Positions 21,573 through 33,450 are shown, counted from the first letter of the stretch. The stretch: 64,000 bases of DNA from Epiperipatus broadwayi (GCA_028023455.1 JAQFVV010000002.1:33913706-33977705); one strand, 5' to 3'. Notes: generated by a model not told the origin, from the letters alone. A program made the numbers and translations.

Positions 21573-21604
21573 CATTTTGTTATAACTAGTGAACTGTTAT
21601 TTTG

Positions 21605-23055
21605 TTTGTGTTGTATTTGAATGAAATGGAAAGAGCAATAGAAAGATTAGGAAGAGGGATAGAGATACCGTTAATAGATAATAATGGAGTATATATTTTG
21701 TCAGGTCTTTTTTTTTTTGCAGATGATATATTTTTGTGTGCATAAAGAAGAGAAGATATGGAAGTTATGTTGAGAACATGTGCAAGGGTTGGTAAAGAGA
21801 TGTGGATTAAATTTAGTGAAGAAAAATCAAATATAATGATGGTTAATACTGGGGAAAGAGAAGATGTAGAATTTTTATTGGGAGATATTAAGTTAAGTAT
21901 GGTAAATAGATATAGTTATTTGGGAATTATTTTAAGTAATCAGAAAAATTATTTGGATGAATGAGAGAAAAAATTGATAAATGAAGCAAAGAAAAGAAAG
22001 GGGTTGATAAAGAAATTAACAATGTTTTCATATAATAAATATGATGTAGTTAGAATTATATGGAAAGGAGTTGCCTTTCAGGGTTAACATATGGTAATGA
22101 TGCATTATATGTTAGTAAAGAGGTATTAAATTACTTAGAAAAAGTTCAAAGAGAAGTAGAAAAACATGCATTGGATGCAAATGTATGGACAGCAAAAGAG
22201 GTAATTCAAGGAGAAATGGGATGGTCAATTTTTCATATGAGAGATGCAAAAAGTAAAATGAAAATGTTTGGTAGATTGCAGTTTATGGATAATAAAAGAA
22301 TAGCTAAAATAGTATTTAATTGGGTTATGAGTAAAGGGCAGGTAACAAGATGGGTGAGAAAGATAATGCGATATGCAAAAGATTTGGATAAAGAATTTAT
22401 ATCAGTATATTTGTACAAAAGATGGGATGATTGTGTTAAGAGAATTGTTGAGTGTTGTAGTAGTAAGGAATGGGATAAAAGAATAAATTTATTAATAAAG
22501 AATAGGGAGTTGGAGAGATGGAGAAATAGTATGGAGAGTAAATAGAGTTTAAATATATATAGAAATAAACAGAATATTAGGTGTGAGTTAATATATGATA
22601 ATAGTAAGGAAAGTAGTTTATTATTTAAGGCTCGAATGGGATTTTTAGCTACAAGAGAATATTTGTGTAAATGGGGAAAAAATGGGTGATTTATTTTGTA
22701 AATTACATAAGGAAGGAATAGAAAATATTAGGCATTTGTTAATTGAATGTAAGTGCTTGAAAACAGAAAGGGTACATATAATGAAGTTATGGAAGAATAA
22801 ATATGGAAAAAGTGATTGTACAGAAAGTGAATTATTGGTTTTTATGCTGGGTTTGGGAAAAGATAAAGGGGATTTAGATATAAAGGTTATAGAGTTGACA
22901 AAGATTATGTTGTGGAAATGGGATGGAGCAGAATATGGGAAAATTTAGAGTGGGGAATGGTAAATAAAGTGGCTAACAGGTTTATCTGAGCATAATTGCT
23001 GAGATATTCTTGACTTCATTTAAGGAGAAGCTACAATACATCACATCACATCAAC
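21605..23055 (+). pseudogene. Non-LTR retrotransposon (LINE-R), RT C-terminal half, broken
   Basis: Broken reverse transcriptase of a LINE. The frame around 21700-21740 reads FFFADDIFLCA, the FADD catalytic motif, then a stop. Frame 21758-21964 continues with KEMWIKFSEEKSNIMMVN and YSYLGIIL, RT thumb-region motifs. After a stop and a frameshift near 22070, frame 22060-22545 covers the region after the RT (SGLTYGNDALYVSKEVLNYL). Frame 22682-22948 begins in the zinc-knuckle-like CKLHKEGIENIRHLLIECKC. The 3' end is a short TCACATCACATCA repeat at ~23040. At least three stops or shifts inactivate it. A second copy of its 3' end lies at 63458-63790 (-). Confidence 0.85.
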
Positions 23056-23104
23056 TGTGGAATAGGAATTATCACAGAAATTTCTAAATATTGTAAAGTG
23101 TCAA

Positions 23105-23480
23105 GAACATTTGTGATTTAAGATAATGTTAGGAAGACAAGAATGAATGGTGGCTATAGTGTATATGGCCACTGGAGGTAGTCAAACTATAATGGAGTGG
23201 AATAGTATTACATATGAATGCGTAGTTAATGTTATACAGAGTTTCAAAAAAAGGGGCAAGAAAATAATGGTTATAGGGGACATGAATGGCCATATAGAAG
23301 AAATTGCTGATGTGGATAACAGAATGGACAGATTTTGAAATTTTTTTGTCAGAGAGTGAATTTGAGCATTGGAAATTTATCAAATATTTATAAGGGCAAT
23401 ACACATGAACTAGAAATAATATATATCACACAATAGATTATGTATTAGTAGAGAAAAAGGGACTAAAGTATGAAAAATTA
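23105..23480 (+). pseudogene. LINE APE-type endonuclease fragment
   Basis: Frame 23147-23338 ends with KKIMVIGDMNGHIEEIADVD, containing the GDxN-type motif of apurinic-like LINE endonucleases. Further on, another frame reads HTIDYVLVEKKGLKYEK (~23426), the conserved IDYVLV strand near the end of this domain. Stops lie between them. In an intact LINE this domain precedes the RT, but here it follows the RT fragment, so it is either a separate copy or a rearranged piece of the same family. Confidence 0.7.
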
Positions 23481-23861
23481 AAGTGTTTGATAATGTTGTA
23501 GGAGCTTTGTGCCACTAGTAAGAATATAAAAGATATAACAATTTATACAATTGAAAAAATGCAATTTTTCTGTCTAGAATCAATTTTTTTGGTTGTTGTT
23601 GTCATAGAATAGTGTCCACAACTTGCATGAGACACCAAATGATAAATTAAAATACTATTGAGACTAATAAACTGGTTTTGTTCTTTTCTCAGTATTCAAT
23701 ACACATTTTTGATATTAAATTGTCATATACCAAATTGAATTTATCAAGAAATAATTAATTTTAAAAAATACATCAATATTCGATTAAAAATCATGAATAA
23801 TTTTAATTCCGTTTGCTCTTACTTAAATATTTCTGCCTTATTAATAAGTCAATCAATACAC
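23481..23861. other. AT-rich stretch, nothing recognised
   Basis: No supported feature. GTCTAGAAT at 23572 is also found at 24979 (see rejected items). Confidence 0.4.
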
Positions 23862-23874
23862 ATGATTTATTAGA

Positions 23875-24111
23875 ACAGGCAAAACTCACTATACGTATTG
23901 CCACACACAGCAAGCTAGAGTAATCAATGGATGCCAGAAACTAGTCTGGGGATATTAGATGATTTAGGCACTAGTTGGGGATTTTATGCATAAACCTTCT
24001 GGCATCCATTGATTACTCTAGCTTGCTGTGTGTGGCAATATGTATAGTGAGTTTTTCCTGTTTTAACAACAGTTATACAAAGCATAAGAAGTGGTGGTCA
24101 TGTGATGTTTA
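23875..24111 (+). mobile_element. HH-A repeat, short copy with 13-bp target duplication
   Basis: A 237-bp deletion derivative: AACAGGCAAAACTCACTATA at the left, an internal join that fuses GATGCCAGAAACTAGTCTGG, the inverted half, and the tail GTGGTCATGTGATGTTT. ATGATTTATTAGA flanks it at 23862-23874 and 24112-24124, a perfect 13-bp duplication. It keeps only the 3' part of the hammerhead (GAAACTAGTCTGGGG). Confidence 0.85.
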
Positions 24112-24184
24112 ATGATTTATTAGATGTTATTAAATGTTAATATATAATAAAAAATATGAGAAATATATTGAATGCACAATTGAA

Positions 24185-24485
24185 CATAGCAATTTTTTTC
24201 ATACAGTAGTGCCACCCAGTGCAAGCCATAGTAATCAATGGATGTAGAAGGTTTATGCATTTAAATTCCTATCTAATGCCTACTCATCCAATATTCCCAT
24301 ACCAGTTTCTGGCTTGTGGCCTTCATCAGAGAGAAGCCTTGGATCTGAGAGCACTGCATCTAAATATTTAGATATAATGCACTATATAGAGATTTTGATG
24401 CACTAACCTTTTAGCATCCATTAATTACTATGGCTTGCCTTAGGTGGCACTACTGTTTTAACAGCTTGTATAAGCATAAGAAATG
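24185..24485 (-). repeat. HH-A repeat copy with hammerhead core
   Basis: The left half begins at ATACAGTAGTGCCACCCAGT and holds a reverse-strand core at 24341-24292: CTGATGA, stem II GGC-CACAA-GCC, GAAAC, TG, GTA (cleavage residue A instead of C, allowed by the UH rule). The inverted right half ends CTTAGGTGGCACTACTG, then tail-like AAGCATAAGAAATGGTTATC. Confidence 0.7.
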
Positions 24486-25250
24486 GTTATCATTTGAAGA
24501 TCGAATACACTAACTATGAATTTAAATTATTAAATACTTACTACATTACACTATTGTTAATTGCTTGTCACACAATTTGCAAACAATGTAAATTAGATTT
24601 CATACTTGTTGTTTATTTGTAGCATCATATTGTAAACAAGTCATTACATTGAGATACTGTCATGTAGGACTTTCTAACAATCGTAATGTGCTTGCCAATA
24701 CATTTTTCATTAAGGGTGGACTTGACCAGTGACCAGATATTATTTACATTTTACATGTTTATTTGGAAAATAAAGTAACCATTATAATTTTAATCCTATG
24801 TTTTACAACAGATAAAACATATGTAAATGGTTCTCAAAATTTTCTCTCTCTTATTTTATGCTACCACTCACCCTTTTATATTTATCCAATGATTCGTAAT
24901 CCATATAAAGCACTACTGCTTTTCTGGATCATTCCAGAATTCCACAGGGTGTGATATTGGCCTCTTCGAAAAGCACTAGTCTAGAATTATTCTGACAGTA
25001 ACACACTTTGCCCATTTTTTTTTTTACTAGAAAGCACTCGGACCCATCTAAACTTAGAATGCGAAGCTACTAGAGGAAAATACTACTGTACTTTTCAAAA
25101 GACAAATCAACGAAATAGAGATATTAAGTTTTATTAGAAATCATGGGGTGCCTCCAAATTGCTACTTCTTATAGCCCCCAATTAGCAATCTTAATTAATC
25201 CAAAAGTAACGTTTGTATCTCATTTACTTATCAGCAGAAAATATTTTCCG
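24486..25250. other. AT-rich stretch, nothing firm
   Basis: GGTTCTCAAAATTTT at ~24829 and AAAAGCACTAGTCTAG at ~24969 loosely resemble hAT ends, but they do not form a convincing pair. Confidence 0.3.
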
Positions 25251-25254
25251 ATAA

Positions 25255-25545
25255 CTAACCAACCTTAAATTCCCCAGTTAAAGTCTTTATTATCTGTTGT
25301 GATACTTTGGGAATATAAGGGAGGGTAATTTGAGGCTTATCCTTATTTTTGTGGTTAGCTATTAGTTTACTGTGAAATTGCTTAATTTTCTTTGCAATTG
25401 ATCTGTAGCTGAAACCTACGCTAAGCAAATCTTTTATATAAATTGCGATGTTGGTCTTTCTATCAGCTTCAAATTTACATAAATTTTGATTTCTAAATAA
25501 AAACGCATTGAGCCCTGCGAATTTATGTGCAGTAGGTGACATGGA
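25255..25545 (-). pseudogene. PLE-3 linker region (reverse-strand piece)
   Basis: The reverse strand reads HKFAGLNAFLFRNQNL, KTNIAIYIKDLLSVGFS and KPQITLPYIPKVSQQIIKTL, ending EFKVG. The LPYIP-x-SQ-x-I block is the conserved segment between RT and endonuclease in Penelope-like proteins (compare IRICVPYVKGTTDRIGRIL in PLE-1). In an intact protein it precedes the GIY-YIG domain on the same strand; here it points away from it, so the element is inverted internally. The junction lies near 25545. Confidence 0.7.
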
Positions 25546-25551
25546 TTTCGG

Positions 25552-25923
25552 GTGAGTAAAGCCTCGGATCTCAAGGGGTTTAACTATCATACTAATGCAG
25601 ATCTCTGTTTTCTCTATGGACCAGCACAGGCCGGATGCAAAGCCATATACTATGGGGAAACTAATGTCACTGTTCACAACAGAGCTGCTCAACACTTGTA
25701 TACCTATAGAAGAGCAAAAAAGAACAGCGATAACTTTTCAATATTTCTGGAACATGAAAAGCAGACTGGCCATGTGTTCGAACCAGGCAACCCCAGGATT
25801 GTATGCCCTGAAACCAACGACTGTAAAAGAAAGATCAAAGAGGCGTACTTTATTGTTTGCGACAACAATTCTATCAATAGACGCGACACGTGTTTTTCCA
25901 TTTCAAAAAAATGGTCAAACTGA
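25552..25923 (+). pseudogene. PLE-3 GIY-YIG endonuclease domain
   Basis: The 123-codon frame contains LCFLYGPAQAGCKAIYYGET, the GIY-YIG core, followed by NRAAQHLYTYRRAKK, then EHEKQTGHVFEPGNPRIVC and CKRKIKEAYFI, matching in order the C-terminal blocks of PLE-1 and PLE-2. The frame is open through the whole domain and GC-richer than its flanks, so this is the youngest-looking endonuclease here. It lacks RT and lies divergently from its own linker region, so it cannot be a complete element. Confidence 0.8.
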
Positions 25924-25929
25924 TTTGCA

Positions 25930-26213
25930 TTTACATTTGCATATTTGTTATTTAATAACACTACGTAAAGATTTATTACTTTCATCGGCCATGAATATGA
26001 GGGCAGACCTCGAAAGCGCTTGGCCCATTTAATAGTTTTAAGCGAAATTTGTTTTGTTTATTTGGAAGCTTCTTCGTCAGCGAGTAAATCGTTTTTAGGC
26101 GATAACTAAACATATATAAACGCAACAACAGTAAAACGGTCTTCCAAAAATGTTTTCTTAAATAGAAAAAAAAATCTGAATAATCTATATTACTAAGGAT
26201 ATATCTAATATGC
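25930..26213. other. Non-coding stretch, nothing recognised
   Basis: Probably the 3' flank of PLE-3; no end signature found. Confidence 0.35.
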
Positions 26214-26227
26214 AGACCGAAATATTA

Positions 26228-26435
26228 AAACATCACCTGATCACCATTTCATATTCTTGCACATTATGTTAATAAGAGTACCAAACACTCCATACAGTAG
26301 TGCTAGAAACTAATCTGGAGATGTTGGATGAGTAGACACTAGATAAGGATTTTATGTACAAATCTTTCTGCATTCATTGTTTACGAAAGCTTGCACTCGG
26401 TGGCACTACTGTGTGGAAAGTTTGGTACTCTTATT
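26228..26435 (-). mobile_element. HH-A repeat, short copy with 14-bp duplication
   Basis: Reverse orientation: the tail ACATCACCTGATCACCATTT is at the left, then TTAATAAGAGTACCAAACAC, an internal deletion joining AGTAGTGCTAGAAACTAATC, and the inverted half ending GTTTGGTACTCTTATT. AGACCGAAATATTA (26214-26227) and AGACCGTAATATCA (26436-26449) flank it, 12 of 14 identical. Confidence 0.75.
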
Positions 26436-26449
26436 AGACCGTAATATCA

Positions 26450-27500
26450 TTTCATAAATATTGTCAATAATATCAAAGCAATATAACATATATTAACGCA
26501 GTTGTACAAAATCATAAACTTATTTAGCAAAGACAAACTATTTATCGATTACTGCTATCAAAATTATTTTATGTATATAAGTTAAATTGTAAATTAATCT
26601 GCTTATTAAAAAAATAAGATTGTCGTCGATTTTTTTTTTTTTTGTAAGAAGATAAATCGGTTATCTGATTGCTTGAATGACAAATCGGTATTCTGGTTGT
26701 TAAAAAGAGAAAATAAATGACATAAAGCTGTAAAAAAATAAAATAAATAAGATTTTTGCAAGACAGCTACGTTAATATCTCGAAGCACAAATATTCTACC
26801 ACGGAGAACAAGATCATTTGTATTCTTAAGCAAAATAAGACACTTTGTTTACCTGTTAATTAAAGTAACATTTGAACTGATAATGTTAGAAATTATTAAT
26901 GGAGTTTCTTCAACATTTATGTTAATGTTTTATATCTCTTTTTCTTTCTTTCACATCAAAAGTTTCTTAAGTCTTTGTTAGAACCCACAAAGTATGAGAT
27001 ACATAAAAATAATATTGCATTTTTTATAAGCTGTATTCACCAAAAATTATTTTCAATATCACATAACAGTTCGCTCAGAGATAAAACAGCTTGCAGATAT
27101 ATAAAAATTTTGAATTTAATTCCGATTGGAAAAAACTAAAAGAAGTTACTTGCCAGCCATTGGAGATGGAACTGCTACAATTCCCAGGGCTCATGCTTAG
27201 TCCAGCAGTAGAATGTTGTATTTGGGACTGACTACCACTTATTTCGGTCAGACTTATGCAAATTGTTATAGCAGCTATTGCTTGTTTACCTCCAATTAAT
27301 TTTCAGGTAGATAATATACATATTAACCTATTTAAATAGATATTAGTTATCCAAAATAAGAGGAATTATTACAAAACAGTTCTCTACATTATTGCGATTT
27401 TATTCATGAATTTTAGTAATCCTTGACAAATTCAACTATTAAATATGTAGCCTTGAGAATATATGATAATATATATTTACAGGATTATTAAAATTGTTAT
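26450..27500. other. AT-rich stretch, nothing recognised
   Basis: No supported gene or repeat. Confidence 0.45.
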
Positions 27501-27518
27501 TTGAAATTGTGAGTTGGT

Positions 27519-28020
27519 TTGGATAAATCCGTTAATATACTCCCTATAGGAATCTCTCGATTTTCCAATAAATTCATCAAACTGAGCCCAAAATTTGTCG
27601 ATTTTTTAATAAAAGTCATCCTTGGAGCTCTCCCCACCAGGGCCTTTCTCCACTACCAGAGGGGTTACAACATTAACTCCCTTTGCTCCCTATGCAATTA
27701 ACAGGAGGAGTCCATTGACCACATTCTGCATCAATATGGTTCATGGACTTACTTCTGGAACCTTGCATTAGACCACATAAATGGCAATGATCCTGCTAAC
27801 ATTTCTCTTAATGCTGCAATTAAAAAGGGTCAATTTGGAAAAATAAGACTGGCCACTTACATTAACTTCTCAATTTGGGCTGCCAGATGTAGTATGATAT
27901 TTGAACATGGCTGTGATGACTCAATAGTTAATTGATTTTTTAAGTCTCTCTACAAGATAAAAGATGAGGATAAACAAGCATGTCAGCCTTGGCTGGCTGA
28001 CCAGACCTAGAGCCAGATGA
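27519..28020 (+). pseudogene. Non-LTR retrotransposon C-terminal (zf-RVT-like) remnant
   Basis: The frame reads ILGALPTRAFLHYQRGYN, LCSLCN, a stop, QEESIDHILHQYGSWTYFWN, then IRLATYINFSIWAAR and, after another stop, a short tail. LPTR...C-x2-C...E-x-x-x-H-x-x-x-x-C/Y is the zinc-binding region at the C-terminus of many LINE reverse transcriptases. It is a different lineage from LINE-R. Stops interrupt it and nothing upstream resembles its RT. Confidence 0.7.
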
Positions 28021-28029
28021 GGCTATAGA

Positions 28030-28570
28030 CTTGACTCATGCTGTTTCATGGCCTAAGACCTCAATCTTCTCCCATCTTCTGAATGAATAATGTATTCCAT
28101 CTTTCACCTACTAATGATTTAAACTGTAACTATTTAGATCTTTCATATACCCTATGTATTTATTACATATATTTTGCATTGCTTCTGTGCTTTATAATTA
28201 ATTTACTTATGTATCCTAATTAGTGATTGCTAATAGTTCCTTTTATATATCAACTTTTAAATATTGTTATGGCCCTCCTTTGCCTTTAAGCCAAGCAAGT
28301 CATTAATCAATGGAATTTGCAAACCTTATATATAGGTTTGAATTCCTCTGTATCCATAATAGATAATGTATATGATGCACTGCCTTAAGACCTTAGTGTA
28401 ACCTTTGATTTTCTCTCTATACTTGCATTAATTTACCTATCTTTTTTTATGTAAGTCTTGAGACTATGTTATTGATTTAATGTATTACCTTCATTATTTT
28501 CTTTTAAAACTTTGTTTGCCTTATAAAAATTCATCAACTTTGTATATAGATTTTACATCCCTTATATTTC
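28030..28570. other. AT-rich stretch, probably LINE 3' flank
   Basis: No supported feature. Confidence 0.35.
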
Positions 28571-28577
28571 AATCATG

Positions 28578-28609
<32 letters not shown>

Positions 28610-28684
28610 CATATATATATAAATATATATATATATAGGAACACTACATCATATATATATATATATATATGATGTAGTGTTTCA
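28578..28684. repeat. (AT)n tracts with a perfect palindrome
   Basis: An (AT)n run at ~28578-28610 is followed by AACACTACATCATATATAT ... ATATATATGATGTAGTGTTT (28641-28684), a near-perfect palindrome centred on a second AT run. Confidence 0.9.
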
Positions 28685-28944
28685 TGATCCTAATGGAACA
28701 TTTGATTTCTTTATATGCATTGTTCACACACCATATTTATATGTATTCATTGAGACTTTATTATTCACCTAATTTTATGCTGTCATTGATTTCTCTTGTA
28801 TCTATTCCAAAATGTGAATAAAGTTTTGATTTTTGAAAGTAAGATAAGGTCTCATGAACTTCAGTATTAACAATTAATTTATTATCCATATGTATGTAAA
28901 TATAATATTTAAATATATGTATATTATCTATACTAAACTTGATG

Positions 28945-29500
28945 TAATAATAAGGGACTTGAATTCGAATTTTCAAGCTCCCTATATCTATCAATCTATC
29001 TTATACAACTAATGCACATGCCCACATCTGAAATAGATAAATGATCTCCAATATATGTATTTAATGCTGAACCAGCACTCATCAGTTGTCCAGATTACCA
29101 TCTGTCACACATCTATACAATCTTCAAACTTTAATGGACAAGCTTCAATTCCTTTCATCCTCACCCACCACAATTCTTCAGCAATCCATATCATTGAAAA
29201 TCTGAGGATGAAATGTTCAAAACTCTTGATGATGTCAATATTATTGTCATACCCATGTTGACCTTAAGTCAATCTGAGCAGTGATTGTATATGTGTGTTG
29301 GAGATGGTTATCTGGACCAACTGAGGAGTATGGTTCAGCACAAAATATGTTTATTGGAGATCATTTATCATCTTTGGATATATGTGGTCATGTGTATTGG
29401 TTGTATAAGAAGGAGTGGATGACCAAAGGGAGCTTGAAAGTCTGGGTTCAAATTCTCTCTAATTATATATCAAAGATTTGAAATACCAGGCGCTCTTATA
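28945..29500. repeat. HH-C repeat, inverted pair
   Basis: Reverse-strand copy (~28945-29260) and forward copy (~29265-29500). B-box-like sequences lie at the outer ends (GACTTGAATTCGAATTTTCA at left, GTCTGGGTTCAAATTCTC at 29441). Reverse core at 29097-29044: CTGATGA, stem II GTGCT/AGCAT, TAAA for GAAA. Forward core at 29309-29363: CTGAGGA, AAAA for GAAA. Stem I with its outer helix (ATCT/AGAT) is present in both. Confidence 0.75.
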
Positions 29501-29509
29501 CCTGGAGCC

Positions 29510-29875
29510 TAATTGTAAATATAGGGGATTTGAACTCAAACCTTCAAGCTTCTTCACTATCCACACTATCTCATACTACTGATACACATGACCACACATA
29601 TGCAGAAATGGTAAATAATCACCAATATACATATTTTGTGCTAAACCAGCACTCATCAATTGGTCCAGATTATCATCTCCCACACATATATATAATCAGT
29701 GCTCAGTTTATATTAAGATAGCAAATACTTACACTTTAATGGACAGACTAAAAACCTACTTCAACCTCCAACTTTTCAGCCATCCATACCATTGAAAATC
29801 TGATGATAGAATTCCCAAATCTCATGCTGATGCCAATATTCAAATCCCCTATATTTATATATATCATTAAAAAAC
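29510..29875 (-). repeat. HH-C repeat, single reverse copy
   Basis: Starts with B-box-like GGGGATTTGAACTCAAACC (reverse strand), then the core at 29675-29617: TTGATGA, perfect stem II GTGCT/AGCAC, AAAA, stem III ATA/TAT, TTGG. The body follows through CTTTAATGGACAGAC and CATACCATTGAAAATCTGATG. Confidence 0.75.
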
Positions 29876-29960
29876 AGACAGTGATTAGACACTCACACTA
29901 TCAATAACAATCACCAATTTCAAACTGTTGCCAAGGCAACCTCCACTCCATCATCTGATA
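29876..29960 (-). repeat. Short dispersed repeat
   Basis: Reverse copy of the block at 5757: AATTTCAAACTGTTGCCAAG followed by GCAACCTCC. Confidence 0.55.
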
Positions 29961-30289
29961 TTTTGCTTGTCATGTTTCCTAATAATAAAAAAATACTTCA
30001 AAAAGAGGTGTATCTAGCAGCCAAACTTGTTCTGAAATTCTAGAATACTTAGAATATATATTATTATAAAGTTTACTTTAGAGGTATAATATATACAAGC
30101 ATGCTAAGTAAGACATAATATTAATATACACATGCATACCTTTCTCAACTGTAACTTTATTTGTCATGCTTCTATAAATGGTATCTCTAAAGATTAGATT
30201 AGTTTTTTTTCTCTGTGCTTCTACGCACACATATATAGATATATAAATACAATAAAAAATAATAGAATAAACATGTTTAGAAATATCTG

Positions 30290-30690
30290 CATGCTCTTTA
30301 TTACATATTGGTAAATACAAGCTATATAGGTCATGTGATATGTGTCTTGGTTATATTACTATTATAATTTTGGCTATTGAAGCTTTAGCTATATTAAATT
30401 GCTAAGGCTATTAATATATGAAGTATATAAATTTAGTTCAGGCCCATATAGCTATTTTAGTTGGAGAGCTGAACTTGAAGATATTAGATGTTTGAAAATT
30501 TCAGATCTTCTTCTTAATAGTTAAGTACTAGACAGATGCTTGGTTAGAGTTAGTATTTTTGAATCTGGTATCCTACCTTCTCACTGAAGAGACCCATAGC
30601 TCAAAACTGGTCTGGGGATGGGGACAATCATAGATAAAGATTTAAATGCTTTCTCTTATAGTATTTATCATATAAAAAAAAATAAAAAAT
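30290..30690 (+). repeat. HH-B repeat copy
   Basis: Single diverged forward unit with the HH-B order: GCATGCTCTTTATTACATAT, CAGGCCCATATAGCTATTT, GAGCTGAACTTGAAGATATT, the hammerhead core, then AGATTTAAATGCTTTCTC. Confidence 0.75.
30574..30620 (+). ncRNA. Hammerhead ribozyme (HH-B)
   Basis: Stem I TTCTCA (30578-30583) pairs with TGGGGA (30613-30618). Core CTGAAGA is intact. Stem II GACC/GCTC has one C-C mismatch. AAAA replaces GAAA. Short stem III AC/GT; site after C30612. A single core change (G12 to A) is the main defect. Confidence 0.55.
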
Positions 30691-30699
30691 AATAATAAA

Positions 30700-33450
30700 A
30701 TAAGTTTGTTTAAAAATATTGGCATGCTCTTTATTATATATAGCCTCTGTCATTATTATAAATGATATTAAAATTCTGCAACAGTGAAGAAAAATAAAAT
30801 ATAACTAAATAAATCAAGTCTATTTTTAATGCATAATCAACATAATCATGTTATCAAACAAAAAAGAATCCAGTACTTTACCAATAAAAATTTAAAAATG
30901 GCTTTTTAAAATTTTTAACAGTAAAGATACTGTTTTTTTTTCTTTTGGATGATGACCATAATTATGCATTGAAAACATATTTGGTTTATTTAATTATATT
31001 TTTGTATTCTCTGTTGTAGTCTTTTAAATTATATATTTATATATAACTTAATATATACCACTGGAATTTCTCAAACTTAAATTTCTTTTATCAGTTAGTA
31101 GCAGTAAATAGACTGGCTTCTATTTCTATTTGAGTAATGTTGGTGATTGATACAGAAAATGGTGTCTATTGTAAACATATTAAGCTATGATCATCATAGA
31201 AAGCTCTACACATTCTTCTCTAGGATCCCCAACTCTATTAATTTGGAGAGAGCTAGAAATTGTCCTTCTTGACTATCTATATCTTTCTAGTTAAATTCAT
31301 TTTCAAAAATATGTTCAAAAATAGCTTCTTAATTAAAAATTTTTCCACATCTCTTTAAAGATAAATACACTAAAAAGAGCTTTTATAATCATTCTACATG
31401 TCTATTAAAATAAACATTTTTATTTAAATAAAATAATATTAAAATAGTTATGTTTACCAAAATCAGACATCAAATAGCATATTTGCATCAGAAAAACTTT
31501 TTTATTTAATTTTAAATAATTTATATTATACCAAAATATTTAATGTTTAAATATTTTTGACTTAAACGTTTATAAAAGAAATTTATATTTGTATATATTT
31601 CTTTTTTTAAACTTTAAATATATATGCATAAATATACTATCAAAGTTACTAATTCACTGTGTTGTAGATAATGAGATGATCCATCTTATTAGTCCTACTC
31701 TTGGAAAAAACATTAATTCCTAATAATTAATATTTTTAAATATTCATGCATAAAATTAATTTCATGTATGAAATTCCAATCATTTTCCAAAGATCTAATT
31801 GGCATTCCAACAATTAAATAAAATGAATAATGATATGCATCTAAGATCTGTAAAGCATCCAACCATTAGACAATAAAATCCACAATGCATCATAATACCA
31901 TAAATTACATAAACCTTAAATATGAATAACTAACAAATTTTTAAAATCACAAGCCTTGTTTGTGAGAATTTTGTGGCTTTTAAAGACTGTTTTTGGTAAA
32001 ATGTTTTTTACTGAAAGCTAATCTTGGAGGCTGTTATATATGCAAAAGATGAGATCTGTTGAAAAGTCATTTCTAGTGCATTTTTTAGACATAAAGGCTG
32101 GCATATGTAAACATGAAAGTGGATTGGCATAGAGTCTTAGATAAAAAAAACATTTCATGGAATTGCATGATAATATTGTGCTTTGATACTAAAAACACAA
32201 TTGCCACTTATTATCAGTAATTAAAAGTACATCTAAACAAATTCCAACAGAAAAAACTTCATCCAATATCCAAAAATCATAACACCTTTTTTCCTATATC
32301 TAATATGAATTCTTTTTATATGTACACCAACATTACAATTTTAGCATCTAAAGGTCAATTATCTAAAAATTTCAATAATCATAACATTATATATGCTCTT
32401 ATTAATTATTTCACCATTTAATTAATTTTTATATTCTGTGATTTTGAATAGTATATATGGACTCTTGTTTTCCAGATACAAAGCTATATTTAAAGTATAA
32501 ATATTAAATCTATTTTGGAACACTAGCCACAAAAACTTCATCACTATACTTTTGGATACTATTTATAATGGTCCAGTATTGGGAATATGGCATTGATGTA
32601 AAATATAATCAGCGGTCAGTTTTAAATGAACGCAATCAAAAATTTGCAGATCATTATGGATAGCAATTAAGTAATAAATAAGTGGCATACTATAAAGTTT
32701 TAGGTTAATCATCATCAATCCAAAATTAATCAAAAGACATAAATATTATAAAAGATCAAGTATTAATATTTTTGCCATGTGCATACATAAGTAATATTTA
32801 CCAAGGCTGTAAACCTTAAGAATATGTGTGTGAAAATGCGAAGGTAGGGACCTCTACAGGTCTTAACCACAAGCTTACACTAAATAGAACTAAACTACAC
32901 AAATATTAAATGCTATAAATTGTGCTACAAGGACCATATGTTGTAATCATTGGATGCCTATTGTGATCACTGATTATAACCTAGTAATCATCATCATAAA
33001 ACAAACAATAAAATAGCAGGATTTTAAGAATGATATTCATTAACTGAAAATTAGATAAATAATTGGAAAGAGATTGTAATGTCCATACCCATATTACAAA
33101 TGACATTATGTCTGGAGTTAGCTTTTTGATTTACAAAAATCATGGTAAATCTATATATACAAAAGTAAAGACATAGATACTTAATCTAATGATAAATTCA
33201 ATGGATATAATTTAATATAACAATTAATAAATTGATTAATTAACTAATATCTATCAAATATTTGTCAATAAATAATAATAGATTATTTTTGATTCTGACT
33301 TTATAAATAGATAATAATTATTAAATTAAATTAAAAATAAAAAACATATATTTAAATTATGCTTTACATTAATATATAATTAGTAAGATGCATTAAATAA
33401 AATGATAATACAAAATATTTTAATTAGTAATTTTTATCTGCATTAAATTT
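30700..33450. other. Long AT-rich stretch, nothing recognised
   Basis: About 2.7 kb of AT-rich DNA with no supported gene, repeat or motif. Confidence 0.45.

Noticed and set aside
23147-23338. Stand-alone 63-residue gene
   Set aside because: Its GDMNGH motif and the following IDYVLV strand identify it as a LINE endonuclease fragment with stops.
23572-24987. GTCTAGAAT at 23572-23580 and 24979-24987 as target duplication of a third hAT element
   Set aside because: The nine-base match is suggestive, but the sequences just inside do not form matching terminal repeats. The interval also contains two independently inserted HH-A copies.
25595-26032. 145-codon forward frame overlapping the PLE-3 endonuclease
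   Set aside because: The other forward frame (25552-25923) carries the conserved GIY-YIG blocks; this one is its shadow.
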